Positions 1-8,306 of a DNA stretch of 64,000 nt are shown here, piece by piece. Location of the stretch: positions 186,001 to 250,000 of the forward strand of contig NZ_RHHO01000017.1 in the NCBI RefSeq assembly GCF_003710865.1. Reading direction: 5' to 3'. The translations under genes and the position numbers were made by a program. The notes beneath the pieces were generated by a model. That model worked only from the letters and a program-made list of their open reading frames with translations. It was not told where the DNA came from and searched no databases. Position 1 is the stretch's first letter, and every line of letters begins with the position of its first letter. Origin of the DNA: Brevibacillus borstelensis. Lineage in GTDB: Bacteria > Bacillota > Bacilli > Brevibacillales > Brevibacillaceae.

Positions 1-2
1 GG

Positions 3-698
3 GATTACGGGATCGGGGTCCTCTTTGTCAGCAAGCATGGAACTGTATGGACGGAGGGGAAGGCTCGGTTCATGCGTCGGACGGTCCCTCATTTGCAACA
101 GTCCCTGACCGAACATCACCAGACTTCCGGGATAAAAGGCGGCCACAGCGGAGGCGGATACATCACTCCGTACCGGATCACCATCAACAAGGTCAAACAC
201 TTCTTGAAAAGGGCAGGAGACTGGTGCAGCATCAAGGAAATCCTGGACCATTGCGAAACGCATTATGCCAGTCCGCGTGCATCACTGGCGAAAGCGCTTC
301 TGGAATATGAAGCGGGGTGGTGCGAGAGAAAGAAGGAGGCTGGAAAGCTGTATTTCCGTTTCCGGGACGTGGAGACAGCCCTTCCGGGAGGGACAAATCA
401 AAAAGCAAACGGAGCTGTACCAAAAAAACATGCCGCAAAACATGCCGTAACGCTCTCTGAAAAGCAACTCAGCGTTTTGCTTGTTTTGACCAAAGATTGG
501 CAGACCCCGACCAGGATTGCTAGGAAACTGCCGGGACTGCATCCCCATATCGTCGAAACGAAAGGCTCCCTTTACGTCAACCAACCGCTCAAGGCCTTGA
601 TTGCAAAAGGCTTGGCCGAGAAGCATCCGGAGCGCAAAGGACAGTATCGGCTAACCCCGACGGGTGAAGAGGCACGAGAGGATTTTGAGATGGAATAA
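3..698 (+). CDS. C-terminal part of a hypothetical protein with winged-helix-like segments (partial, left edge)
   Basis: The reading frame is open from base 3 with no stop before an internal ATG at 72, so the gene most likely begins outside the window and this is its 3' part. About 230 residues are visible. I do not recognise the family. The middle region (TINKVKHFLKRAGDW and what follows) and the last 80 residues (a short helical stretch ending in KALIAKGLAEKHPERKGQYR then LTPTGEEA) have the spacing of winged-helix domains: helices, a basic wing and a final strand. DNA binding is therefore plausible but is only inferred. It converges on the aldolase-like gene on the other strand, with a hairpin between them. 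Confidence 0.6.
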   Translation, partial: DYGIGVLFVSKHGTVWTEGKARFMRRTVPHLQQSLTEHHQTSGIKGGHSGGGYITPYRITINKVKHFLKRAGDWCSIKEILDHCETHYASPRASLAKALLEYEAGWCERKKEAGKLYFRFRDVETALPGGTNQKANGAVPKKHAAKHAVTLSEKQLSVLLVLTKDWQTPTRIARKLPGLHPHIVETKGSLYVNQPLKALIAKGLAEKHPERKGQYRLTPTGEEAREDFEME

Positions 699-716
699 GG
701 AATACAATGTAAACAA

Positions 717-758
717 CTGCCCCCTCCAAAAAACACTGGATGGTTCAGAAGGGGGCAG
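717..758. terminator. Weak bidirectional hairpin between convergent genes
   Basis: A 9-bp inverted repeat (CTGCCCCCT and its complement) encloses about 24 nt between two convergent genes. There is no clean T-run on either side, so its efficiency as an intrinsic terminator is doubtful. Confidence 0.4.
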
Positions 759-775
759 CCCATCTATCACCGCGA

Positions 776-1888
776 TCAATCTTTTCCTTCCCGAAAAACG
801 ATTTCTCTTATTTTCTCATCCAGCATGTGAAATGCTTTACGAAGCGCTGTTTTCGGGACTTGCGCGTACTGATCGCCGATTGACACTTCAAAAGAGCACA
901 ATCTCTCGTCGACTTTCTTTAGATGTGTAGTGAGCCCAACCCCTGTTTCCTCATAAATGGAAAGCAATACGGCCTCAAGCTGCTCTTTTGGCAAACGAAC
1001 ATGAACATGAAACATATTCGATACGGGAACGAGCGGCCTTGTTTCGACGGCGTGGCACTGATTGTAGAGCGAAGCGAGCTCTTTCGCTTCCTCGAAATAC
1101 TGCTGGAAGCTATGCAATCGTTGATCGAAATAATAATCGGCACTGACGATATAAGGGTAAAGGCTGATTAAATCGCCGCCGTGGCGTCTCTTCCACACCT
1201 TTGCTTCCTTTGTAAAATCCTCTTCGCCTGCAAGAATGGCTCCTGCAATTCCCCCAATTCCTTTGTAAAAAGAAACATACACACTGTCAAAAAGCCGGCA
1301 AAGGTCAGCGGCCGATTTTTGGTAATAAGGCAGTATTTCAAAAAGGCGAGCGCCATCCAGATGCAGCTTGATTCCATTTGCGCGGCAATAGGCGGAAATG
1401 GCTTCAAGCTCTGTATATTCAGGCAATTCCCCGCCAATTTCACGCTGAGGCAGCTCAAGCAGCAAGCACGCGATATTCTCCTGCATCGTTAGAACATCTT
1501 CCAATCGAATCAATCTGTTCTCATCCGCAAGCAGGACTGGTTCGATCTGGTGCAACTTTTTCAACCCGTCTTCTTCATGAATTTCCAGATGGCATAAGGG
1601 ATGATAGGCCACCTTATTCAGCCCTTTTTGCTCACACCAGATTCGCATGGCAATTTGCTGGGCCATGGTACCGCTCGGAAAAAATACGGCGGATTCTTTG
1701 CCTAAGTAGTCTGCCAGTTTCTTTTGAAAGTTTTCGATCACCGCGCCTGTACCATACGCATCGCTTTCTATATCCCCGTCCATTTCATTCAAGACAGTTT
1801 TCAGCACATGAAGATTTCTTTTTCCATGCCCAACCAGTGGATAAGCGGTCTGTTTATAGGCCGTCAGCAATTGGTTGTGCGGGTTCAT
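776..1888 (-). CDS. Beta-eliminating lyase / threonine-aldolase-like PLP enzyme
   Basis: About 370 residues with the fold-type I PLP layout of low-specificity L-threonine aldolases and related beta-eliminating lyases. Such enzymes cleave threonine to glycine and acetaldehyde or act on similar amino acids. Visible marks are an early DAYGTGAVIENFQKKLADYLGK segment, the substrate/PLP region VFFPSGTMAQQ, the PLP aspartate in LHLDGARLFE and the Schiff-base lysine in VSFYKGIGGIAGAIL. The ATG at 1888 is chosen because AAGGAG lies about 10 nt upstream; an in-frame ATG at 1939 has no such site. The gene is monocistronic. The exact substrate is not evident, and the N-terminal half diverges from classical LtaE. 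Confidence 0.8.
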   Translation of the reverse strand: MNPHNQLLTAYKQTAYPLVGHGKRNLHVLKTVLNEMDGDIESDAYGTGAVIENFQKKLADYLGKESAVFFPSGTMAQQIAMRIWCEQKGLNKVAYHPLCHLEIHEEDGLKKLHQIEPVLLADENRLIRLEDVLTMQENIACLLLELPQREIGGELPEYTELEAISAYCRANGIKLHLDGARLFEILPYYQKSAADLCRLFDSVYVSFYKGIGGIAGAILAGEEDFTKEAKVWKRRHGGDLISLYPYIVSADYYFDQRLHSFQQYFEEAKELASLYNQCHAVETRPLVPVSNMFHVHVRLPKEQLEAVLLSIYEETGVGLTTHLKKVDERLCSFEVSIGDQYAQVPKTALRKAFHMLDEKIREIVFREGKD

Positions 1889-2114
1889 ATTTGCACCACT
1901 CCTTTTTACGGGAATCGCTTTATGGAAAAAATTATACATGAGGGATATCCAAAGGAATAACTTTTTGTCTGCTTGTTGCCAGATAGGGTTTCATTCCAGA
2001 CGAGGAAAACGGGCTTTAACTCGAATGAAAGTGTGGGGCTGTCGTTCCCGCATCGACGATCATGCTGGGAACAGCGGAGAGGGTGAAAAGAATCTCGTGC
2101 AAATCGTTAAAGTG

Positions 2115-2136
2115 TAGTATTCTTAGTGTAATACTA
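2115..2136. promoter_or_regulatory. Operator-like palindrome in front of cysteine synthase
   Basis: The arms TAGTATT and AATACTA are separated by 8 nt and lie 34 to 55 bases before the cysK start codon. The position and symmetry suit a repressor site. It does not match the CymR consensus I remember closely enough to name a regulator. Confidence 0.35.
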
Positions 2137-2170
2137 AACATTAAAATCCGCTCCCACACAGGAGGTCTTC

Positions 2171-3085
2171 ATGAACGTTTACCAACACATAACAGACTGT
2201 ATCGGCAATACTCCAATGGTTCGCCTTAACCGGATCGTGCCCGGGGGTGCGGCAGATGTTTTTGTCAAATTGGAAATGTACAACCCTTCCCGCAGTGTGA
2301 AGGACCGGGCTGCCTACAACATGATCGCCACCGCCGAGGCAGAGGGGCTGATCAAGCCGGGAGACACGATCATTGAGCCGACGAGCGGCAACACGGGCAT
2401 CGGACTGGCCATGAACGCGGCAGCGAAAGGGTACAAAGCGATCCTCGTCATGCCCGACAATATGTCCAAAGAGCGGATCAATCTGCTCAAGGCATACGGA
2501 GCAGAAGTCGTGCTCACGCCGAGCGAGCAGCGGATGCCGGGGGCGATCGCCAAAGCGTTGGAGCTGCAAAAAGAGATTCCCGGAAGCTTCATTCCCCATC
2601 AATTTGAAAACAAAGCGAACCCCGATATCCATCGTGTGACCACAGCCCGCGAGATTTACGAGCAGATGGAAGGACGGCTGGATGCCTTCATCGCCACAGC
2701 GGGAACAGGGGGCACGATCACGGGTACCGGGGAAGCGCTCAGAGAAAAGCTGCCACAGCTGTATATCGGGGTTGTGGAACCAAAAGGCTCGCCTGTCCTG
2801 TCCGGTGGAAAGCCGGGACCGCACAAGCTGGTGGGCACAAGCCCGGGCTTTGTGCCAAAAATCCTGAATACCGCGATCTACGACGAGATCATGCAGATCG
2901 CCGATGAAGACGCGCTGGAGAGCATGCGGGCGCTCGCCTCCAAAGAAGGCATCCTCGTGGGACCGTCTGCCGGAGCTGCCGTTTTTGCGGCGATCCGGGT
3001 GGCTGCTTGGCTCGGGGAGGGCAAACGTGTGGTTTGCATCGCACCGGATACGGGGGAACGCTATTTGAGCATGAATTTTTTCTAA
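2171..3085 (+). CDS. cysK: Cysteine synthase (O-acetylserine sulfhydrylase)
   Basis: 304 residues, the normal length for CysK. The enzyme is cytoplasmic and condenses O-acetylserine with sulfide to give cysteine. The PLP lysine is K44 in PSRSVKDRAAYNM. The TSGNTGIGLA phosphate/substrate loop follows about 28 residues later, and the glycine-rich PLP-phosphate loop TAGTGGTITGTGE lies near residue 180. The C-terminal GILVGPSAGAAV segment is also typical. The start has AGGAGG 7 nt upstream. It stands alone, with a palindrome upstream and an intrinsic terminator downstream. CysM-like or cystathionine beta-synthase-like specificity cannot be excluded from sequence alone, but the length and the lack of a CBS domain favour CysK. 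Confidence 0.92.
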   Translation: MNVYQHITDCIGNTPMVRLNRIVPGGAADVFVKLEMYNPSRSVKDRAAYNMIATAEAEGLIKPGDTIIEPTSGNTGIGLAMNAAAKGYKAILVMPDNMSKERINLLKAYGAEVVLTPSEQRMPGAIAKALELQKEIPGSFIPHQFENKANPDIHRVTTAREIYEQMEGRLDAFIATAGTGGTITGTGEALREKLPQLYIGVVEPKGSPVLSGGKPGPHKLVGTSPGFVPKILNTAIYDEIMQIADEDALESMRALASKEGILVGPSAGAAVFAAIRVAAWLGEGKRVVCIAPDTGERYLSMNFF

Positions 3086-3097
3086 AACGGAATCATC

Positions 3098-3130
3098 GCC
3101 GCTGGATGCTGTGTCGTTCAGCGGCTTTTC
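3098..3130 (+). terminator. Intrinsic terminator after cysK
   Basis: A stem of GCCGCTG with CAGCGGC and a 14-nt loop is followed by TTTTCT, just after the cysK stop codon. Confidence 0.75.
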
Positions 3131-3245
3131 TGTGCTCACGGAGTTCGTTCGAGAAATCACTAGTCCAAGAGGAAAAGAGCCATTAGTCCAACATTTAGCT
3201 GACTATTGCAAAAATTGCACCAATCAATGGGGAAAGGAATCGTTC

Positions 3246-3274
3246 TTTACCGCAAGAAAACGGTTTCATATAAT
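3246..3274 (+). promoter_or_regulatory. SigA-type promoter of the PRD/DUF4310-PTS operon
   Basis: TTTACC and a perfect TATAAT are separated by 17 nt, ending 17 bases before the first possible start codon of the PRD regulator. It is the only strong promoter seen before the eleven co-directional genes that follow. Confidence 0.65.
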
Positions 3275-3291
3275 GAACTCGGGTTAGATCA

Positions 3292-5265
3292 ATGTCGATC
3301 ACAACGGGGGTGAAGAGAAAAAGAATGCTGCTGACATCGCGTTCCCAAGCACTTTTGAAGGTGATCCTGGACAGTTCCAACCCGCTGAAAATCCGCGAGG
3401 TTGCAAACGATTTTCAAGTGAGCGAGCGGACGATCAAATACGATCTGGAGAACATCAGGCAATGGCTGAAAGACCGCAACATTATTCTTCATTCCCAACC
3501 GAATAAAGGAATCTGGATCAGCGAAGCCGAGGAGGTCCTGCAAAAGCTGCGGCACAAGCTCAATGAGCACGGCAGCAAGGACGTCATCCTTCACCAAAAA
3601 GAGCGGGCCAAACATCTGGCGTTTATCCTGCTCCTGTCCGACGGCTACCAGCGTCTGAACGATTTGGCCGATCATGTGGGGGTGAGCCGCAATACCGTTA
3701 TCGCCGATGTAAAAGAGACGGAGAAACTGCTCGACGGATTGCACCTGGAGCTGGTCTCCAAGCAGAGATACGGTATCCGGGTGGAAGGCAGCGAACGCCA
3801 GAAGCGCTATGCCCTCGAGTGTTTGACACATGATTTGCTGGATGGCAGCGTCATGTATCGTTTGGTCCAGGGGGTCCTGCCGGAGCATGGTCCCGGCACC
3901 GGAGCAGGGCCGCTTTTGGAAAGGTGGCTCATCAGTCCGCCGGAGCTGGATGAAATCATCAGGTTAACCAAGGGATTCGTGGCGAAGCTGGACAAAAGCC
4001 TGCCGGATCGGACGCTGATCAGTATCATGATCCGATTGTGTATGGTCGTCAACCGCGTCAAGAGAGGGCAAATCGTCTCGATGGACGAGGCAGATATGGC
4101 GGAAGCGGCTGGGTGGGGCAGTTATTCTCTGTACGCGCGGGCAGTGCGGGAGATGTGCGCGCGTTTGGGTATGGAAATGCCCGAGCATGAAATTGCCTAT
4201 TCCTCTCTGCCGCTGCTCGAAGCGGAACAGGTGCACCTGAAGCGACGGACCAGCAGGCAGCCGTTGGACGTTTATGTGGCGACCCGGGAGCTGATCAAAA
4301 AGGTAGGGGAGATGGTACGAACGCCGCTGTGGGATGATCCGGAGCTCAGTGAACACCTTTTCGCCCATGTAAATGACCGCATGACCCGGTATATGCAAGG
4401 CGTCCTCTATCCCAATCCGTTGACCGAGGAGATTCGCCGTTCCTACGCGCGCATGTTTGATGCGGTAAAACGATCGTGTGAAGAAGTATTCTGGCCCTAC
4501 GGGATTTATTTGATGGATGCGGACATCGCCTACCTCGTTCTGCATTTCCAGGCCGGCTACGACCGCTGGCAAGACAAGAAAAAAGCATGTGCGCTTGTCG
4601 TCTGCGGTACGGGGCGAGGGACGTCCCGGTTCCTGAAGACCCATCTGGAGAGCGAAGTGCGTTCCCTGAGGGTCGTCGGCCTTTGTTCCACCATGGAGGT
4701 AGAAAAGTATTTGGCTACTCGCAAAGTAGACGTGATCATCAGTGTGCTGCCAGTGAAAACGGAGGTGCCTGTGGTCATCGTGAATCCGCTGCCGACCCGT
4801 CAGGACATCAGCCGCATCCATGCCTGTCTGGAAGCGCTCGAGCTGGAGCCGGAAACAGACGGAGTGAGGAAAAGCTCAGCGAAGTCACCACATACCTGGA
4901 TGCCGATAGAGACAACGGAGATAAGTCCGCGGGATTTGCCATTGGTGGAGAGGCTTTCCCAGGATGTGATTGTAAAAGGATACGAGATCAGCTGCAAGCT
5001 GACGGAAGCCTTCCGCAGCCAACTGACGGAGCAGACGGCAAGCGGGCTTGTGCTCCATGTGCTGCTGATGGTAAACCGGCTGGCATTCGGTTCCTCCTAT
5101 GACGAATGGGACGTACATGGCGGGGAAGAGAGCGCAGCGCATTCCGCTTGGCGCAGTCGCATCAACCAAATTATGCAGGAAGCGGGAATCATTGTTCCGC
5201 AAAGTGAAGTAACGGCCATCCTGCGTTATCTTGCGAAAAAGGAGGGGGGAGACGATGAGTGCTGA
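3292..5265 (+). CDS. PRD-domain transcriptional regulator with EIIB-like domain (BglG/MtlR-ManR type)
   Basis: 657 residues. Two helix-turn-helix segments lie near residues 35-55 (REVANDFQVSERTIKYDLEN) and 120-145 (LNDLADHVGVSRNTVIADV). Two PTS-regulation domains cover roughly 190-420; the second keeps histidines (HLFAHVND, YLVLHFQAG) that could be phosphorylated. An EIIB-like domain begins near 430 with a P-loop cysteine, C438 in LVVCGTGRGTS. The last 140 residues do not look like the usual EIIA domain but contain another PRD-like helix (LVLHVLLMVNRLAFG). Such proteins are DNA-binding activators controlled by PTS phosphorylation. The stop overlaps the next start by 11 nt. A start at 3325 is equally possible; neither has a strong ribosome site. 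Confidence 0.85.
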   Translation: MSITTGVKRKRMLLTSRSQALLKVILDSSNPLKIREVANDFQVSERTIKYDLENIRQWLKDRNIILHSQPNKGIWISEAEEVLQKLRHKLNEHGSKDVILHQKERAKHLAFILLLSDGYQRLNDLADHVGVSRNTVIADVKETEKLLDGLHLELVSKQRYGIRVEGSERQKRYALECLTHDLLDGSVMYRLVQGVLPEHGPGTGAGPLLERWLISPPELDEIIRLTKGFVAKLDKSLPDRTLISIMIRLCMVVNRVKRGQIVSMDEADMAEAAGWGSYSLYARAVREMCARLGMEMPEHEIAYSSLPLLEAEQVHLKRRTSRQPLDVYVATRELIKKVGEMVRTPLWDDPELSEHLFAHVNDRMTRYMQGVLYPNPLTEEIRRSYARMFDAVKRSCEEVFWPYGIYLMDADIAYLVLHFQAGYDRWQDKKKACALVVCGTGRGTSRFLKTHLESEVRSLRVVGLCSTMEVEKYLATRKVDVIISVLPVKTEVPVVIVNPLPTRQDISRIHACLEALELEPETDGVRKSSAKSPHTWMPIETTEISPRDLPLVERLSQDVIVKGYEISCKLTEAFRSQLTEQTASGLVLHVLLMVNRLAFGSSYDEWDVHGGEESAAHSAWRSRINQIMQEAGIIVPQSEVTAILRYLAKKEGGDDEC

Positions 5266-6394
5266 TTTGCTGATTCGGAACGGGTGGGTGATCGATCCTT
5301 CCCAGAAGCTGAATGGATTATATGATATCGTCATTTCAGATGGACGCATCCTCGACGTCGAGAGGGCCGATGAGGGGCAGGCAAAAGAGCCTATTGGGGC
5401 GCGGGAAACGATAGATGCCGCCGGATGTTTTGTTACGCCGGGGCTGATCGACTTGCATGCTCATGTCATGCCTGAGAGCACGCAGCTGGGGGTTAGGGCT
5501 GATTCCGTTGGCATTGAGCAGGGAGTGACCACACTGGTCGACGCGGGCAGCGCCGGGGCATGGACATTCGACGCTTTCCTGAAGGAGGCGGTGGAGCCAT
5601 CTGTCACACGTGTTTTGGCGTTTCTCAATATTTCAGGCGACGGCTTGTGCAAAGGCGGAGCCGAACTGTCCGACATGTCCAGACTGGCAGTGAAGGACGC
5701 GGTAACGCTCATTTCCGAGCAGCCGTCAATCCGCGGGATCAAGGCGAGGATGAGCGCGTCTGTGGTCAAAGCGAACGGCCTCGCTCCCTTGGTGGTGGCA
5801 AAGCAGGCTGCCCGAGAGGCCGGGGTGCCGCTGATGGTCCACATCGGCAATGCTCCGCCAGCCCTTTCCGATGTGCTCGGCCTGCTCGACAAGGGGGACG
5901 TGGTAACGCACGCGTTCCATGGAAAAAAAGGAGGCATCCTGGATGAACAGGGACAGCTTATCCCGGAAGCAGAGTCCGCTCTCGCCAGAGGAGTGCTGTT
6001 TGATGTCGGGCACGGCGAAGCCAGCTTCAGCTTTCGCACCATGCAGCAGGCAAAAGCGCTGGGAATCGCCCCTTACTCCATCAGCACGGACGTCCATGTG
6101 CGCAATCTGAACGGTCCTGTCCACAGCCTGACGCATACGATGAGCAAATTTCTCGCCCTGGGCTACACCTTGTATGACATAGTAGCGGCTTGCACTGCCG
6201 CCCCGGCCAAGGTTCTGGGGCTTGAGCGGGAGATCGGGACGCTAGCGCCTGGAGCCCATGCGGATGTCACAATCTTGAAAAAGGAACAGGTGCCCGCCGC
6301 TTTGACCGATTCGGAACAGGAAACGATTTTTGCCAAAGAAACCGTGTTTGCCCAACAGGTCATTTCATCAGGAAAGGTTTTGACATGCACATGA
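5255..6394 (+). CDS. Amidohydrolase/deacetylase-family metallohydrolase (EF_0837-like)
   Basis: 379 residues, dihydroorotase-like amidohydrolase superfamily. The metal site is visible: HxH in GLIDLHAHVMPES, a candidate bridging lysine in GIKARMSASVVKANG, later histidines in LMVHIGNAP and THAFHGKKGG, and the catalytic aspartate in SISTDVHVRN. The family I recall from this type of operon is annotated only as probable amidohydrolase or deacetylase, so the substrate is unknown; deacylation of an N-acyl amino-sugar acid would fit the neighbours. The ATG at 5255 is preferred to a TTG at 5231 because AAGGAGGGGG lies directly upstream. It overlaps the regulator upstream and the PRD protein downstream, which implies translational coupling. 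Confidence 0.85.
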   Translation: MSADLLIRNGWVIDPSQKLNGLYDIVISDGRILDVERADEGQAKEPIGARETIDAAGCFVTPGLIDLHAHVMPESTQLGVRADSVGIEQGVTTLVDAGSAGAWTFDAFLKEAVEPSVTRVLAFLNISGDGLCKGGAELSDMSRLAVKDAVTLISEQPSIRGIKARMSASVVKANGLAPLVVAKQAAREAGVPLMVHIGNAPPALSDVLGLLDKGDVVTHAFHGKKGGILDEQGQLIPEAESALARGVLFDVGHGEASFSFRTMQQAKALGIAPYSISTDVHVRNLNGPVHSLTHTMSKFLALGYTLYDIVAACTAAPAKVLGLEREIGTLAPGAHADVTILKKEQVPAALTDSEQETIFAKETVFAQQVISSGKVLTCT

Positions 6395-6750
6395 TTGAGG
6401 AGATTGTGAGAGAAGTAGCAGGACCAGCAGATGAAAATATGTCGGAATATTCAGAATGCAAACGACTCATGCGAATGATTGAGTCGGAAATGCGGGAGAA
6501 AAAAATCGATATACCGCGTGATCGATGGCTGGCCATTTGCGCCCATCTGCTCGCTTTCGTCCGCCGGATGGCAAGCGGTGAAAAGCTGCCGCAGGTCGAA
6601 GCGGAATTGTTCGAGGAGATTCACCCAGAAATGTTGTCGCTGTCTAGCCGCGTCCTGTTTGGCGAGGAAACGTGCTCGCAGGAAGACGGAACGGAAGTGT
6701 TTCTGCTCGCTGTCCATTTTGAGGCGATACGAGCAAACCAGGGGAAATGA
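6385..6750 (+). CDS. Small stand-alone PRD-domain protein
   Basis: 121 residues that look like a single PTS-regulation domain without any DNA- or RNA-binding part. Conserved-type histidines sit in LAICAHLLAFVRRMAS and VFLLAVHFEAIRAN. The gene is part of the conserved cluster I remember as EF_0829/AHA_3910 type. Its role is unknown. By inference it could accept phosphate from HPr and signal PTS state to the membrane components or to the large PRD regulator. AGGAAAGG lies 7 nt before the ATG at 6385. It overlaps both neighbours by a few bases. Confidence 0.75.
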   Translation: MHMIEEIVREVAGPADENMSEYSECKRLMRMIESEMREKKIDIPRDRWLAICAHLLAFVRRMASGEKLPQVEAELFEEIHPEMLSLSSRVLFGEETCSQEDGTEVFLLAVHFEAIRANQGK

Positions 6751-6791
6751 ACACAAACCTGCAAACCATTGCACAAAGGGAGGCTGAAAGG

Positions 6792-7154
6792 ATGACAAAA
6801 GTAAAGATCGTCATCGGAGATCGTTTGGGAAAGGGACAGAACATCGCCAAAGGTGTGGAGGCTGCCGGAGGGATCCCGATTGTTATTTCTGGGGTAGGGG
6901 CTGACATGAAAGTAGGAGATGTCATGATGCAGGAAGGGGCCGATCTCGGCTTGTCGTTTTGCGGCAGCGGAGGAGCAGGCGCTTTGACGGCCAAGACAAA
7001 GTACGGCTATCCCGTCGAATATGGCCTGCGCTCTGTGGACGCGGGAATTACAGCCCTGCGCAGCGGCAAGAAAGTAATCGGTTTTGGCTTTATGGATACA
7101 GAGGAACTCGGCAGAAGAATGACCGAAGAATGCATAAAGCTGAGGGGGAGGTAA
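6792..7154 (+). CDS. SFCGS-family glycine-rich protein
   Basis: 120 residues, soluble, with the diagnostic motif LGLSFCGSGGAGALT at about residues 53-67. The N-terminus (KVKIVIGDRLGKGQNIAKGV) resembles a nucleotide- or phosphate-binding beta-alpha unit. The start at 6792 has GGGAGG upstream; an in-frame ATG at 6747 overlaps the previous stop but would add 15 atypical residues. The function is unknown. The invariant cysteine in a loop rich in Gly and Ser, in an operon that also carries HPr and EI, suggests an EIIB-like phosphocysteine, which is inference only. The gene always travels with the DUF4312, DUF4311 and DUF4310 genes as far as I recall. Confidence 0.85.
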   Translation: MTKVKIVIGDRLGKGQNIAKGVEAAGGIPIVISGVGADMKVGDVMMQEGADLGLSFCGSGGAGALTAKTKYGYPVEYGLRSVDAGITALRSGKKVIGFGFMDTEELGRRMTEECIKLRGR

Positions 7155-7157
7155 GCC

Positions 7158-7496
7158 ATGTACAGAGAGAGGATCGAGAGCTTGCGGCTGACGGGCAGCG
7201 GGGATACGAAGGAAGGAGCATTTAACAAGATCTTCGGACAGATCAAGCACGTCGTGGCCAGACAGACAAGTGATCTCGTCGTTCGTATCGAGCCGGTCCG
7301 CATCGAGGTCGTATCAGCAACAGAGAGCATGTACAAAGAGCGTCTGTTCGGCCTGTTTTTCCCGCGCACGCGAACGAGGTACGACATCACCGTAGATATC
7401 CAGGTGCGGCTGGGTGTGGTGGACGTGGCAAGCATTCCGTTTCAAACGCAGACAGAACAGACAGCAAGGCTGGGACAGGTGGCAAGTCAGCGATAG
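7158..7496 (+). CDS. DUF4312-family protein
   Basis: 112 residues, no membrane segment. It starts 3 nt after the SFCGS stop, with GAGG 8 nt upstream. The sequence is polar, with a regular alternation that suggests a small alpha-beta domain (HVVARQTSDLVVRIEPVRIEVVSATES; then RTRYDITVDIQVRLGVVDVASIPF). I recognise it as the DUF4312 member by size, order and neighbours; its function is unknown. As the second small soluble protein of the set, it may be the cytoplasmic partner of the two membrane proteins. Confidence 0.75.
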   Translation: MYRERIESLRLTGSGDTKEGAFNKIFGQIKHVVARQTSDLVVRIEPVRIEVVSATESMYKERLFGLFFPRTRTRYDITVDIQVRLGVVDVASIPFQTQTEQTARLGQVASQR

Positions 7497-7517
7497 ATAG
7501 TAAAGGGGGGAAGGTTC

Positions 7518-8306
7518 ATGGTAACGATCATCATCGTTTTGAAGTCGATTGTCATTGGCGCATTGGTCGGCTTCGGCGTGGGGGCGGGTGCCGCTCGCAT
7601 GTTTCACGCGCCGAACGTCCAGGGGATGGGGGCATTTCGCACGTTCGGAGAACTGAATGCTTGCGCCGGAGATCCGATTTCCCATTTTTCGTTCGGACTT
7701 GGCTTCTTGTTCAACTCATGGGCTTCCGTGGTCGGGGCGGGAGCTCTGACGCAGGACGTCGATCACCGGGTCATCCCGAACTGGGCGGCTGCGATCCTTC
7801 TTTGGAAAAACAAAAACGTCGAGGAAACGCTGCACAATCCGAAGCGGATGGCGTTCGCCGGAGCACTCGTCGGTGTCGTCGTTGTGACGCTGCTCAACTC
7901 GACGGCAACCGCCATTCCCCAATCGATGCAGCTGGTGGCGACAAAAGTGCTGGTCCCTGCCGCCAACTGGCTGATCAACCCGATCATGCCGATTGTTTTC
8001 TGGATGGCGGCCTTGGATGCGGGGAAGCGCACAGGAATCTGGGGCACCGTATTGGGCGGGATGTCCCACCTGGTCATGGGCAACGCCGTGCCTGGCATCG
8101 TGCTCGGTATCCTGATCGGAAAAGGGCTGGACGACAGCGGCTGGAACCGAATTACAAAAACGATGGTCGTGGCTGTCGCACTCTTGTTTGTTCTGAGCGG
8201 CTTCTTCCGTGCCTTTGATGTCGCTTTGTTGAAGAGTCTGCAAGTAGAAATTCCGCAATGGCTGGTTGAGCTTCACGAAACATTTGGATCGGCGGTGAAG
8301 AAATAA
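7518..8306 (+). CDS. DUF4311-family polytopic membrane protein
   Basis: 262 residues with about six to seven hydrophobic segments, starting with IIIVLKSIVIGALVGFGVG and ending with MVVAVALLFVLSGFF. A conserved-looking loop, FGELNACAGDPISHFSFGLGFLFNS, lies after the first helix. A GGGGGG-rich ribosome site precedes the ATG. It overlaps the DUF4310 start by one base (TAATG), so the two membrane proteins are probably made in equal amounts. No similarity to a known EIIC or other transporter is evident by eye. With DUF4310 it is the obvious candidate for the translocation channel of the operon. Confidence 0.8.
   Translation: MVTIIIVLKSIVIGALVGFGVGAGAARMFHAPNVQGMGAFRTFGELNACAGDPISHFSFGLGFLFNSWASVVGAGALTQDVDHRVIPNWAAAILLWKNKNVEETLHNPKRMAFAGALVGVVVVTLLNSTATAIPQSMQLVATKVLVPAANWLINPIMPIVFWMAALDAGKRTGIWGTVLGGMSHLVMGNAVPGIVLGILIGKGLDDSGWNRITKTMVVAVALLFVLSGFFRAFDVALLKSLQVEIPQWLVELHETFGSAVKK

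Noticed and set aside
1889..2170. S-box (SAM) riboswitch or T-box before cysK
   Set aside because: The conserved S-box core and the T-box sequence are absent; only a bulged hairpin and a palindrome are seen.
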